A DNA stretch of 64,000 nt from Hyphomonas sp. CY54-11-8 (GCF_000682735.1 NZ_AWFD01000012.1:124001-188000); one strand, 5' to 3'; positions 36,110 to 43,460 are shown, numbered from the stretch's first letter. A program made the numbers and translations. Notes: a model not told the origin generated them from the sequence alone.

Positions 36110-37492
36110 CTATTGTACCGGGCTGAAGACGGCTTGCTGCTGCGCGGCTTTGAACACCGGAATGGCCAATACCGTCGCCATGACCAGGGCCAGCGCATCC
36201 GACACCGGAAACGCGAACCAGATCGCCTGTGCGCCTTTCACCACAGCGAATGCCGCGATCATGGCGGGCAACAGGACGAAGGCTTTGGACAAGGTCAGCA
36301 GGCCCGCCTTCTGCGGTAATCCAATGGCCTGGAAGTACATCGCCAGCGACAGGACTGGTCCGGAAAACATGTAGAACACGCCCATGGGCCGCAGAATGTC
36401 TGCCACAAGCTCAATGATTTTCGGATTGCCGATGAACGCCGCGCCTATGATGTGTCCGCCTGCCAGGAACAACACTTCCACGCACATGCCATAGACCAGG
36501 GCGGTCAGCATGGCGATCTTGAGGACACGCCGTACCCGGTCATGCAGGCCTGCGCCCCAGTTGTTCCCGGCGATGCTTTGCAGGGCCAGCGCGATGGCCA
36601 TGCTGGGCAGGAAGGCAAAACCGAGCACGCGGGTCACGATGCCATAGGCGGCGATCGTGTCCGCATAGCCTGCACCGGCCGTCAGGCGCAGCGCGAGGAT
36701 GACGCACGAAGACACAAGCGCGATGCCGATGAAGCTGAGGCTGAGCGGCGCGCCGAGCCCGGCGAGCGTGCCCCATCTCCCAGTCCAGCGATGGCGGCGC
36801 AAGGCAGACAACGGCACCGCGTCTTGCCCGCGTCCGCGCAGCAACACGAGTAGGAAAAGCCCGAAGACCTGCGCCAGCACGGTGCCCCAGGCAGAGCCTG
36901 CCACGCCGAACTCCATCATGCCGATCAGCACATAGTTCAACGCAATGTTCGCGAGCGTCACGCCGACGGACAACAGGGCGACGAGCCCGGCCCGGCCTTC
37001 GTTCCGCCAGATGTCCGCATGCAGACCGAGGGCAAACTGAACGGGCACCGCAAACACGGTGATCGCCATATAGGTGTATGCCATGCCGGCGATGGCCGGA
37101 TCGGACGCGGAAAGCTGGTCCGCTACCACGCGTCCGCCGCCGAGAAAGGCGATCATCACAAAAGCTGCGATGGAAAGGGCCAGGCCATGGGCGCGGGCGA
37201 CGGTTGCCCCGGCGCCGTCGGTATCGCCTGCGCCTAATTGGCGGGCGAGCAGGCTGGACATGCCGCCGCTGACCAGGTTCGTCAGCGCGATCAGCACCAT
37301 GACGGCGGGAAAGACGAGGCCAATGGCCGTCATCGCATCCGTACCGACGAAATGGCCCAGGAAGGCCGCATCGATAATGTTGAGCAGCCCGTTCATCAGC
37401 ATGATCAGCATCATGGGCAGCGCGTTGAGCACAAACACCCGGCCGGGTGGCAGATGCAGGAAACGATTGTCGGGCGATGGTCGTGAAGACAT
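36110..37492 (-). CDS. MATE-family multidrug/drug-sodium antiporter
   Basis: The 460-residue integral membrane protein starts at the ATG with AGGAG 8 bp upstream; an upstream in-frame start is rejected. It has about twelve helices in two homologous halves: LPMMLIMLMNGLLNIIDAAFLGHFVGTDAMTAIGLVFP in the first, and GAPLSLSFIGIALVSSCVILALR with GFAFLPSMAIALALQSIAGNNWGAGLHDRVRRVLK in the second. MATE proteins export cationic drugs using Na+ or H+. The substrate is unknown. It is the last chromosomal gene before the integration zone. Confidence 0.92.
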   Translation of the reverse strand: MSSRPSPDNRFLHLPPGRVFVLNALPMMLIMLMNGLLNIIDAAFLGHFVGTDAMTAIGLVFPAVMVLIALTNLVSGGMSSLLARQLGAGDTDGAGATVARAHGLALSIAAFVMIAFLGGGRVVADQLSASDPAIAGMAYTYMAITVFAVPVQFALGLHADIWRNEGRAGLVALLSVGVTLANIALNYVLIGMMEFGVAGSAWGTVLAQVFGLFLLVLLRGRGQDAVPLSALRRHRWTGRWGTLAGLGAPLSLSFIGIALVSSCVILALRLTAGAGYADTIAAYGIVTRVLGFAFLPSMAIALALQSIAGNNWGAGLHDRVRRVLKIAMLTALVYGMCVEVLFLAGGHIIGAAFIGNPKIIELVADILRPMGVFYMFSGPVLSLAMYFQAIGLPQKAGLLTLSKAFVLLPAMIAAFAVVKGAQAIWFAFPVSDALALVMATVLAIPVFKAAQQQAVFSPVQ

Positions 37493-37738
37493 CACACACT
37501 CCTCAATGGAGGCATTCCGACTGGGATGGGGGCCTGCATTACCCACCGTCGAAATGCATCGAGGGTGAGGGATAGATGTCTTGAAAGAGCTTCACCGTGA
37601 CGAGACGTCTGCAGGCGGCAGGTGCTCAGGACCTTGTGGGGGCCAATAGTCCGGTCCGGGGCGGTCTGTCAATCGGGGATCGGGGGGTGAGGCAGCAAGA
37701 GCGCCTGCTTGCGCGGCGCGCATATCTTTCCTCTTTTT

Positions 37739-37843
37739 GATCCACCGGATCAGGCGAGGCTTTCGCTTGCGCTTCAGTCATTCTCAAACTGAAATCGATC
37801 CGCCGGATCGATTTCTGCGGTTGCGCGTCACCATTTGAGAATG
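37739..37843. repeat. Nested inverted repeats next to the tRNA-Pro integration site
   Basis: CATTCTCAAA (37779-37788) pairs with TTTGAGAATG (37834-37843), enclosing the perfect 11-bp repeat GAAATCGATCC / GGATCGATTTC (37791-37801, 37805-37815). A smaller copy, GATCC-ACC-GGATC, lies at 37739-37751. The outer right arm runs into the first att repeat. It may be the terminator of the original tRNA-Pro locus (minus-strand transcript) or a site that marks the attachment locus. Confidence 0.6.
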
Positions 37844-37887
37844 GTCGGAGTGAGAGGATTCGAACCTCCGGCCCCTGCCTCCCGAAG
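37838..37887 (-). repeat. att repeat 1: 3' half of tRNA-Pro(CGG)
   Basis: Fifty bp identical to 38898-38947. Read on the minus strand it gives the anticodon loop TTCGGGA (anticodon CGG), the 3' anticodon stem, variable loop, T-arm (GGAGG-TTCGAAT-CCTCT), 3' acceptor strand and encoded CCA. The 5' half of the tRNA is absent; sequence past the anticodon loop (TTCGTGACTCC) does not pair. This is the typical product of integration at a tRNA 3' end. Confidence 0.85.
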
Positions 37888-37921
37888 TTCGTGACTCCCT
37901 AATGAAAACAACGAGATAGAA

Positions 37922-37949
37922 GAGCACTGTCTCTAGAAGGACAGTGCTC
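37922..37949. repeat. Hairpin near the left end of the mini-element
   Basis: GAGCACTGTC (37922-37931) and GACAGTGCTC (37940-37949) form a perfect 10-bp inverted repeat with an 8-nt loop. No clear T-run follows. It could be a terminator remnant or a protein site in the att arm. Confidence 0.5.
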
Positions 37950-38001
37950 CATCTTTGAAAACATTAGAAAAAATACCTGAAATTACAACGAACGTGTCTC
38001 C

Positions 38002-38053
38002 GAGACAAAAGTGAGACAAAATCGAGACAACCATCCACAGGTTTGTCCACAGG
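38002..38053 (+). promoter_or_regulatory. Three GAGACAA repeats at 11-bp spacing followed by two TCCACAGG repeats
   Basis: GAGACAA begins at 38002, 38013 and 38024, exactly 11 bp apart, so all lie on about one helix face. They are followed by two copies of TCCACAGG 12 bp apart; TTGTCCACA is one base off a DnaA box. A matching pair of GAGACAAA repeats exists at the other end of the element. The best fit is arm-type integrase binding sites; an iteron-type origin is the alternative. Confidence 0.55.
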
Positions 38054-38087
38054 CTGTGTGAGTGAGTGTGTGCTATTCTGTATACGT

Positions 38088-38300
38088 ATGAAAAATGACA
38101 AACACTACACTAAGCCCTTTGGCTGGGGTGCCTATACGCCTGAAAAGCTACTAAACACCATTGACGGTGTTCGTATCAAAGGCAGGAAGTGGGCTAGACC
38201 AGTTCCGTATTGGAGCTTCATCGAAAGACTAAGACAGGCATATGACGTTCTTACGTATCGAGCTGATGCTCTATATTGGAAGGAACGATACGAAAAATAG
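38088..38300 (+). CDS. Small protein of the mini-element, unknown
   Basis: A 70-residue basic, aromatic-rich protein from the ATG at 38088 (an upstream in-frame start adds 15 residues across the repeat region). It reads MKNDKHYTKPFGWGAYTPEK, then RGRKW-like basic and PVPYWSFIERLRQAYDVLTYRADALYWKERYEK. No known family. Codon use is AT-richer than the chromosome, indicating transfer. The next gene follows 21 bp later with a strong ribosome binding site. Confidence 0.6.
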   Translation: MKNDKHYTKPFGWGAYTPEKLLNTIDGVRIKGRKWARPVPYWSFIERLRQAYDVLTYRADALYWKERYEK

Positions 38301-38321
38301 AGAACGTTAGGAGGTCGCGTA

Positions 38322-38831
38322 GTGCCAATCGAACTCGCTCAATTCATTGCATACGTAACGCTGACGCTAACCGGCATAATCGTTGCCATCGTTTCGCTTC
38401 GGTTTTCATATCGCCAGAACTTTGGTTGGGAGCCAGTCATGATGGTGACTAAACATGGCTTACAGGGTGGCGGCGGTGAAGATGGATACACCATCAATGT
38501 GGACTTGGAATTCTGGAACAGAAGAACTTACCCGTTAGTGGTGAGGCGTATTGAGGCTGATTTTGAAGGATTGGGCTTCGATGCTGGTAGAATTAAGAGC
38601 CGACCAATTGGCCAGTGGAATTTATCAAGTAGCGGTAGAGCCTACATTACGAACAATCATGCCGTGCCAGGCGGTGGTCACATCACGACAACAATTGAGG
38701 CACCAATCCCGAAGCAGTCTTTGGATAACTTGAGTAGCGACGTGACCATGACTGCCACGGTATTCGACCCGAGGCGAAACAAGACGTCGCTTCTGAAAAT
38801 CAATCACGTCTATCAGCTACAATCGCAGTGA
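38322..38831 (+). CDS. Membrane-anchored protein of the mini-element, unknown
   Basis: A 169-residue protein with a GTG start 7 bp after a perfect AGGAGG. Residues 5-27 form one transmembrane helix (LAQFIAYVTLTLTGIIVAIVSLRF). The remainder is a soluble, probably beta-sandwich domain (YTINVDLEFWNRRTYPLVVRRIEADFEGLGF; later GGGHITTTIEAPIP and VTMTATVFDPRRNKTSLLKINHVYQL). Single-helix plus beta-domain proteins occur in phage-borne exclusion and defence genes, but no motif proves that. It is the main cargo of the element. Confidence 0.7.
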   Translation: MPIELAQFIAYVTLTLTGIIVAIVSLRFSYRQNFGWEPVMMVTKHGLQGGGGEDGYTINVDLEFWNRRTYPLVVRRIEADFEGLGFDAGRIKSRPIGQWNLSSSGRAYITNNHAVPGGGHITTTIEAPIPKQSLDNLSSDVTMTATVFDPRRNKTSLLKINHVYQLQSQ

Positions 38832-38837
38832 ATAAGC

Positions 38838-38856
38838 GAGACAAATCCGAGACAAA
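38838..38856 (+). promoter_or_regulatory. Two GAGACAAA repeats at 11-bp spacing near the right end of the mini-element
   Basis: GAGACAAA begins at 38838 and 38849, followed by GGTCCACC, in the same orientation and phase as the left-end repeats (GAGACAA, 3-bp gap, TCCAC). They end 41 bp before att repeat 2. On a circularised element they would flank the core from the other side, as arm sites do. Confidence 0.55.
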
Positions 38857-38897
38857 GGTCCACCCGAGTGTCGGGAAAGTGGCCTAAGTCATTGAAA

Positions 38898-38947
38898 AGA
38901 ATGGTCGGAGTGAGAGGATTCGAACCTCCGGCCCCTGCCTCCCGAAG
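38898..38947 (-). repeat. att repeat 2: 3' half of tRNA-Pro(CGG), left border of the prophage
   Basis: Identical over 50 bp to 37838-37887. It continues a few bases further as tRNA-like sequence (the 5' anticodon stem, AGACAGG) before diverging, so it too lacks the D-arm and 5' acceptor strand. The intact tRNA-Pro is expected at the far prophage end, outside the window. Confidence 0.85.
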
Positions 38948-38963
38948 ACAGGCGCTAGCGGCA

Positions 38964-39359
38964 TCATGACTGTTCATCCGTTGTTTTTGCTGCCGGTTCT
39001 GCGTCATCAGTGGCCAGTGTTTCAGATTCGTTCCCAGAGGGACGCGCATTATGCGCGCTTCCCGGCTTCAGCACGAGAACGGGAGATGGGTAAGCAATTG
39101 AAAAAGCCTCGCCCAGTGTCTTAGCGAGGTGGTCAACGACCTTCTGATCGTCCCGCGTGCTGGCCAGCAGACGCATAGCGCGCTCTTGAAGGCCTCTGGC
39201 AATGTGTTCTGCGACTGAAGCACGAACACTCTCAATCTTGGCCTGATGCTCCTTCATCAACTCGTAGGCCTGTTTGTAGGTCGGCGTTTCGATGAATTTG
39301 CGCCACTGCTCGTCACGAAGCTTGCCTGTGGCCTCCATATCAATGTCGCGATTAATCAC
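38964..39359 (-). CDS. Hypothetical prophage protein downstream of the integrase
   Basis: A 131-residue hydrophilic, mainly helical protein (EQWRKFIETPTYKQAYELMKEHQAKIESVRASVAEHIARGLQERAMRLL) with a polar, disordered tail. The GTG start overlaps the integrase stop (GTGA), so it is coupled to it. Its stop is 16 bp from att repeat 2, leaving no room for arm sites on this side. No family recognised. Confidence 0.65.
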   Translation of the reverse strand: MINRDIDMEATGKLRDEQWRKFIETPTYKQAYELMKEHQAKIESVRASVAEHIARGLQERAMRLLASTRDDQKVVDHLAKTLGEAFSIAYPSPVLVLKPGSAHNARPSGNESETLATDDAEPAAKTTDEQS

Positions 39360-40348
39360 CCCACAATCCTCCTTGTTACCGACATTCCATACGTCTCGCT
39401 GAACCGGATATAGTGCCGCTGCACCGTCTCAATCGTATCGTCCAGAAGCCAAGCGGCATCCGCGAACGATCCGCCATTGGCAATCACGAATGACGCAGCC
39501 GTCCGGCGCATGTCGTGGATCGTCACGTCTTCGATGCCTGCCTTCTTCTTGCAGGTCTCCCATGCGCTGCGGAACTTGGTGACCTTCTTCCCATTCCAGC
39601 TTACCACGTATTCGCAATCGGCTGTCAGGGCCGCTGTGCCGAGCGCCAGCGCCAGAGACGCATTGCAGGGCACGTAGGGCGTGCGGGACTTGCGCGAACC
39701 CGTCTGCGGGAAGAATATCCCCGCGCGGTTCCAGTCGATGCAATCCCATGTCAGATCCAGGATGGCTTGTTTCCGCTGGCCGGTGAACAGGGCAAGCGCG
39801 AGGAATGTGCGCAGGTGGGGCGCTGCGGCGTCATAGAGCGCCATGAACTCTTCCCATGACAGGAACCGTTCGCGCGGCGGAGCAGGCCGTGGCGCTTCGA
39901 TATGGGGCACGCTGTCAATCCATCGCATCCGGTGCGCCCAATTGAGGGCAGCGCGCAGCGCGCGGCATTCGGCATTGATCGTGCTGTCTGATACGTCCTT
40001 GCGTCTCTGAGCGTGATAGAAGCGCACCTGCGGGCGTGTCAGGGCGTCCGGCTCATAGGCGCCAAGGATGGCCTTCACGGGCATTAGGCGAAAGCCTACG
40101 GTCGCAGGATCGGCAATCCCGTCCTCTATCCGGTCAGCAAGGTAAGCATCACAGATCGCGGACACGGTAGCCCCCGGTTCTGGCATTTCCATTGCGGTGA
40201 TGAATCGTGCGCGCCATTCTTCTGCTAACCTTTCATTCGTTTCGCCGGTAGAGCGGCGATGACTGCGGCCATTCTCGGACCACGTGACGAACCAGACGCG
40301 GCTTCGCTTTCCATTGATGATGGGGCGTTTAAGGCTGTACTTTCGCAT
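39356..40348 (-). CDS. Tyrosine site-specific integrase
   Basis: The 330-residue integrase starts at the ATG with GGAGG upstream (MRKYSLKRP). The N-terminal SAM-like core-binding domain covers about 55-150. The catalytic domain has Arg192 in LFTGQRKQAILDLTW, the HxxR box HDMRRTAASF near 278-281, and the Tyr in VQRHYIRF near 313. It should integrate at the tRNA-Pro(CGG) 3' end 0.4 kb away. It overlaps the HTH gene upstream, which is a probable excisionase. Confidence 0.93.
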   Translation of the reverse strand: MRKYSLKRPIINGKRSRVWFVTWSENGRSHRRSTGETNERLAEEWRARFITAMEMPEPGATVSAICDAYLADRIEDGIADPATVGFRLMPVKAILGAYEPDALTRPQVRFYHAQRRKDVSDSTINAECRALRAALNWAHRMRWIDSVPHIEAPRPAPPRERFLSWEEFMALYDAAAPHLRTFLALALFTGQRKQAILDLTWDCIDWNRAGIFFPQTGSRKSRTPYVPCNASLALALGTAALTADCEYVVSWNGKKVTKFRSAWETCKKKAGIEDVTIHDMRRTAASFVIANGGSFADAAWLLDDTIETVQRHYIRFSETYGMSVTRRIVG

Positions 40349-40509
40349 TCGATATAGTCCTCCAGCCACTCCACCCTGAACCGCAAAAGTTTCCCAAGTT
40401 TGACCGAGCGCAACTTACCTTCATCCACGCGCCTGCGCACTGTGGAATCCGAGCAGGCGAGGTATTCAGCCGCTTGCTGCACGGTCAGGAGAGGCGCGGG
40501 GCGTGTCAC
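40225..40509 (-). CDS. Excisionase-like helix-turn-helix protein
   Basis: A 94-residue protein whose first 60 residues are a MerR/excisionase-type winged HTH (PLLTVQQAAEYLACSDSTVRRRVDEGKLRSVKLGKLLRFRVEWLEDYI). The Ser/Ala-rich tail overlaps the integrase start. The GTG start overlaps the previous stop (GTGA). Position directly before int and the fold make it the likely directionality factor. Confidence 0.82.
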   Translation of the reverse strand: MTRPAPLLTVQQAAEYLACSDSTVRRRVDEGKLRSVKLGKLLRFRVEWLEDYIECESTALNAPSSMESEAASGSSRGPRMAAVIAALPAKRMKG

Positions 40510-40994
40510 TGGCCGGGCTCCTCTGCTTTGGAGATCATGGCGGGTGGGTCTGGAAGTGGGCGCCAGTGGGTCGGGATTTCGACACCCTCAAGGCGCACAG
40601 CGCCGTTCGGGCCCCAATACCACCAGTCAAGCGCCTCAAGAGCCTCGTTAGACCATTGTCCGCTTTCGATCTCTTGCTCGGAGATGTATCCGCTTTCTTC
40701 CAGTGTCGTGCGCTCGCCCCAGAAAACGCCAGCGTCTTCCCGGTATAATTCGACTTCTCCGGTATATGGCGGCGCCGTCTCAATCGGCCTCCACCCCTGT
40801 TCGATCACATAGCCTTCTTCCGCTATGGCGGTGAGGTAGGCGGACAGAGCTGATTCCAGCATAGCATCCGTTTTTTCTGCGACGAGTGCCAAGTCGTCCC
40901 TATCGAGCGAACCAATTCCGATCCGTTGCTTTGTCATGGCATCTGCAAATGCCATTTTTGCGGCATGCAGAGCCTCTTCATCAATCTTCGTCAT
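40506..40994 (-). CDS. DUF551-like phage protein
   Basis: The 162-residue protein has an N-terminal helical part (DEEALHAAKMAFADAMTKQR) and the WRPIETAPP ... WGPNGAV ... HWRPLPDPP frame typical of DUF551 and related phage proteins. Its role is unknown. It overlaps the next upstream gene by 14 bp, fitting the compact leftward operon. Confidence 0.72.
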   Translation of the reverse strand: MTKIDEEALHAAKMAFADAMTKQRIGIGSLDRDDLALVAEKTDAMLESALSAYLTAIAEEGYVIEQGWRPIETAPPYTGEVELYREDAGVFWGERTTLEESGYISEQEIESGQWSNEALEALDWWYWGPNGAVRLEGVEIPTHWRPLPDPPAMISKAEEPGQ

Positions 40995-41178
40995 GGCTTC
41001 CCCCTGCGGCAAACACCGGTTGTTTGGCTGATACAGCCCTCGCCATGCCGTACACCGCTTTACGAGCCCGCTCAGCGCGCAACTTAACGTCCTCCGAGAT
41101 GTCACCTCGCTGTTCGATCAGGAAGCAGAACGTCACGACCTCATTGCGGAGGTTTTCGAGTGCTTCATCAATCGTCAT
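40981..41178 (-). CDS. Small helical phage protein, unknown
   Basis: Sixty-five residues, helical (TIDEALENLRNEVVTFCFLIEQRGDISEDVKLRAERARKAVYGMARAV). Overlaps both neighbours by a few bases, as expected in a translationally coupled operon. No family recognised. Confidence 0.6.
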   Translation of the reverse strand: MTIDEALENLRNEVVTFCFLIEQRGDISEDVKLRAERARKAVYGMARAVSAKQPVFAAGGSHDED

Positions 41179-41749
41179 GGTTCACTCCCTCAATCACTGA
41201 AAGCAGGAAAGCGCGGTCTGAGAACGCATCGTCCGCGATGGTGTAAATGCGGTTGTCCCACTCATCATCTGCCATGTCCGCGACTGACTCATGCCGCGCA
41301 CGTATCCCCGCGATCTTTTCGGCATCTACGCTGGGGCGCATGGCTGAGAGGGCTGCGCGGGCTAGAGCATGAAATTTATGCCTTGTTGCGTTCCCTTTTC
41401 CGAGAGTTGCTCCAGTGTCCCAATCTGGCCCGATCATACCTGCTGGCGGGTCCGAAACAAACATGGCCCGAGCCACCCGCTCCACCACGTCCGCGTCCGG
41501 CTCACTGGCTGGCGGGACAGCGGAGAGGAGGGAGGTGGCGCGGCGGTTCCAGTTCGAAACAAAGTTTTCCTTACGGTCAAACTCGATATTTCCGCTGGCC
41601 ATGCAACGCTTACAGCACACGCACGACCCACCCGCGTTTTCGCCTTCGTCAATGTTAATAATCTCGGCTTCGCCGCCGCAGAACGGACACGGCCTCAACC
41701 CCTCCAGTTCAGTAATACGCTGGCGCATCTGTTCGGTGATGTTAGTCAC
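41168..41749 (-). CDS. Protein with Lar-type zinc-ribbon (restriction alleviation-like) N-terminus
   Basis: From the GTG at 41749, overlapping the upstream stop, the protein is 193 residues. It has LRPCPFCGGEAEII near residue 18 and CCKRCMASG near 45, a CPxCG zinc ribbon as in the Lar/restriction-alleviation family. The rest is a phage-type helical region (VERVARAMFVSDPP, KFHALARAALSAM) found in many small phage proteins. An anti-restriction role is only suggested by the ribbon. A much longer upstream extension is rejected. Confidence 0.6.
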   Translation of the reverse strand: MTNITEQMRQRITELEGLRPCPFCGGEAEIINIDEGENAGGSCVCCKRCMASGNIEFDRKENFVSNWNRRATSLLSAVPPASEPDADVVERVARAMFVSDPPAGMIGPDWDTGATLGKGNATRHKFHALARAALSAMRPSVDAEKIAGIRARHESVADMADDEWDNRIYTIADDAFSDRAFLLSVIEGVNHDD

Positions 41750-41990
41750 GGTCAAAGTCTCCACTGTAATCGTAGTCTGAATACCGGCGCTCAATGCCAC
41801 AGTAGTCGCAGGTCCAGCCTTCGCCATGATGGTACGTGAAGGAGTGCCCAGTCTCTTCGTCATGATGCATCGCTCCGTCTTGGCAGCACTCCCAGCAGAT
41901 CGTCCGCTCAGGGTGTTTTGGATCCCATACGTAGACATCCACATCATTGCCGCATACGCGGCAGGGCGGGCATACATCGGGATCACCCAT
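41742..41990 (-). CDS. Small Cys/His-rich phage protein
   Basis: Eighty-two residues with several CxxC pairs (CPPCRVCG, CWECC, CDYCG) and many His and Asp, suggesting two zinc sites. Overlaps neighbours by 8 bp on each side. Function unknown. Confidence 0.6.
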   Translation of the reverse strand: MGDPDVCPPCRVCGNDVDVYVWDPKHPERTICWECCQDGAMHHDEETGHSFTYHHGEGWTCDYCGIERRYSDYDYSGDFDRD

Positions 41991-42396
41991 CTTCCTTCTC
42001 CTTCTCAGCGAGCGCCCTCAGCAGGGCGGCAAGGCGGGCGGCGGGTTCGGTGGGGGCGTGCACTTTATAGCGCCTCGCGCCTATGATGGCCGTGGCCCAC
42101 CAGCAGTCTTCGCCTGGGCATCGACGCCCGGTCGATATTTCCCACTTTCCTTCCGGCAGCACTCTCTCAGTCAGTGCGGCGATGGCATCGAGAGAGGTGG
42201 TGATCTTCAGTGGCGTGTGTGTGCCGCCGACGTGATCCGGGTGGGTAACCATCAGAATTGGCTCGGTTCCGCCGACCAATGCCGCCTCAGATGGGACCCA
42301 CCCCAATGCGACAAAAATCTCCGCATCCAGCTCCCGCCCCGTCTCCCCCGCTTCAACACGGGCGGCGAGGGCCAGTAGGGTTTCAGTCTTGGTCAT
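41983..42396 (-). CDS. Hypothetical phage protein
   Basis: From the ATG giving MTKTETLLALAARVEAGETGRELDAEIFVALGW the protein is 137 residues. The motif (leading helix, then a short aromatic beta region) is widespread in alphaproteobacterial phages. Upstream in-frame residues look like a read-through of the neighbouring gene. Confidence 0.65.
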   Translation of the reverse strand: MTKTETLLALAARVEAGETGRELDAEIFVALGWVPSEAALVGGTEPILMVTHPDHVGGTHTPLKITTSLDAIAALTERVLPEGKWEISTGRRCPGEDCWWATAIIGARRYKVHAPTEPAARLAALLRALAEKEKEDG

Positions 42397-42868
42397 GGGT
42401 GGGCTCCTTGAGGGCGCGGGTGACGGTCTCAAGATAGAGGCCAACCGCAGATGACAGCAGTATTGGATCAACCCACACTCCGGCGTGGGAAAGCATGGTC
42501 CGCATACGCTCTACTCCAGTCTCATTGATGTAGAGCGCCTTATCCAGTTCCTCCCACGCTTTCCGCAGAGCTGCGGTGAGGGCGAGGGTGGTGGTGGGGT
42601 CCATGCCTGCGATGTGCTTTGCGATATGGCAGGCGGATTCGCGCGTCGGCTCGTCATGGTCATCACCAAAATCAACGGTTGCAACCGGCATCGTTTCCGG
42701 CTCTGAACTCCATTGGATAAACCATGTGCCGTCTTCAAAAATCGGCTTGCTGCCATGCCAGCGGTACTGGCACTGGAACGCAAACCAATCACCGCCACGC
42801 TCGGTCGTTGCCGCCTTAGCCCGTGCTTCGATCTCTTCCAGTTGCTCGGGGGTCATTTCTTGCTCCAT
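42383..42868 (-). CDS. Hypothetical phage protein
   Basis: A 161-residue protein beginning MEQEMTPEQLEEIEARAKAAT, with a beta-rich middle (GTWFIQWSSEPETMPVATVDFGDDHDEPTRESACHIAKHIAGMDPTT). The AHIAxxDP-like core is the Ead/Ea22-type segment seen in phage early regions. Function unknown. Confidence 0.65.
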   Translation of the reverse strand: MEQEMTPEQLEEIEARAKAATTERGGDWFAFQCQYRWHGSKPIFEDGTWFIQWSSEPETMPVATVDFGDDHDEPTRESACHIAKHIAGMDPTTTLALTAALRKAWEELDKALYINETGVERMRTMLSHAGVWVDPILLSSAVGLYLETVTRALKEPTHDQD

Positions 42869-43212
42869 TGGTACTTGTATCCGGCTGGCTTCGGCTGAAA
42901 CCCGCGTGACTTGATCCGTGAACCGCCAGCACGTTTCCGCTTGTCGTATTGTGTCCGGCCTTCAGCGTAACGTTTCGACTTGGCACGGGGTGTCACTTCC
43001 TTGACGGTCTTCCCCTTGGCGCATTCGTAGCAATAGAGCGCGCGGTTGGTGATCTCGTTTCCGCCGCCGTCAGCGAGCGGATGAAGGTGTTCATCGACTA
43101 CGCGCTTCGGTTGGGTAAAATCCAGCCGACAAGCGCACTTGCCGCATTTGCCTTCCTGCTGGATAATCAGGAGGCCGAACTCGCGACGGCTGAGGGGCTT
43201 GCGCTTCTCCAC
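42853..43212 (-). CDS. HNH endonuclease
   Basis: The 119-residue protein has GKCGKCACRLDF, VDEHLHPLADGGGNEITNRALYCYECAKGK: a zinc-knuckle HNH nuclease with the His-Leu-His core and both CxxC pairs. The basic C-terminus (RKRAGGSRIKSRGF) probably binds DNA. Located between early genes, it may be a stand-alone nicking enzyme of the recombination module; HNH proteins beside terminases are different. Confidence 0.8.
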   Translation of the reverse strand: MEKRKPLSRREFGLLIIQQEGKCGKCACRLDFTQPKRVVDEHLHPLADGGGNEITNRALYCYECAKGKTVKEVTPRAKSKRYAEGRTQYDKRKRAGGSRIKSRGFQPKPAGYKYQWSKK

Positions 43213-43460
43213 TACGAGTCCCCCAGATCATCCACGAGGCGCGTCAAAGACGTAACATTGTTGCCTTCGGAGTCGCAGGTAAGAACCACATAAGCGTGGT
43301 CAAAAGCTGGGTGGGACTTAATGTTCATTCCGCAGCTGTCGCGATAACCGCCGCGAACACCCGCCACGACAAGGCGCAGCAGCGCTTCCCGGTGCCGATC
43401 TCTTTCAGCGCATACACGGGCAAGCTGTTCCTGGAGGTCGTTTATGTGCGTGTTCATCAT
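43212..43460 (-). CDS. Small hypothetical phage protein
   Basis: Eighty-two residues with an N-terminal coiled helix (INDLQEQLARVCAERDRHREALLRLVVAG) and a beta-rich end. Start shares bases with the upstream ninB stop (ATGATG region). No family recognised. Confidence 0.58.
   Translation of the reverse strand: MMNTHINDLQEQLARVCAERDRHREALLRLVVAGVRGGYRDSCGMNIKSHPAFDHAYVVLTCDSEGNNVTSLTRLVDDLGDS

Larger units (their letters stand above)
37888..38897. mobile_element. Integrase-less mini-element between two tRNA-Pro att repeats
   Basis: A 1,010-bp AT-richer segment bounded by perfect 50-bp direct repeats. It has two plus-strand genes (38088-38300, 38322-38831), 11-bp-spaced GAGACAA repeats near both ends, and a 10-bp hairpin near its left end. 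No recombinase frame exists in it. It looks like a complete small element with its own att arms that depends on an integrase in trans, or the shrunken remnant of an older one. Tandem placement beside a full prophage at the same site supports shared integration specificity. Confidence 0.65.

Noticed and set aside
37838..37887. A complete tRNA-Pro gene
   Set aside because: Only the anticodon loop to CCA is present in either copy; the adjoining sequence cannot form the D-arm or 5' acceptor strand.
38002..38856. CRISPR-like array from the repeated GAGACAA words
   Set aside because: Units are 7-8 bp with 11-bp period and no spacers; no cas genes anywhere in the window.
41750..41986. N-terminal extension of the Lar-like protein to 272 residues
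   Set aside because: It overlaps the Cys/His-rich gene in another frame, whose ATG and overlaps fit the operon better.
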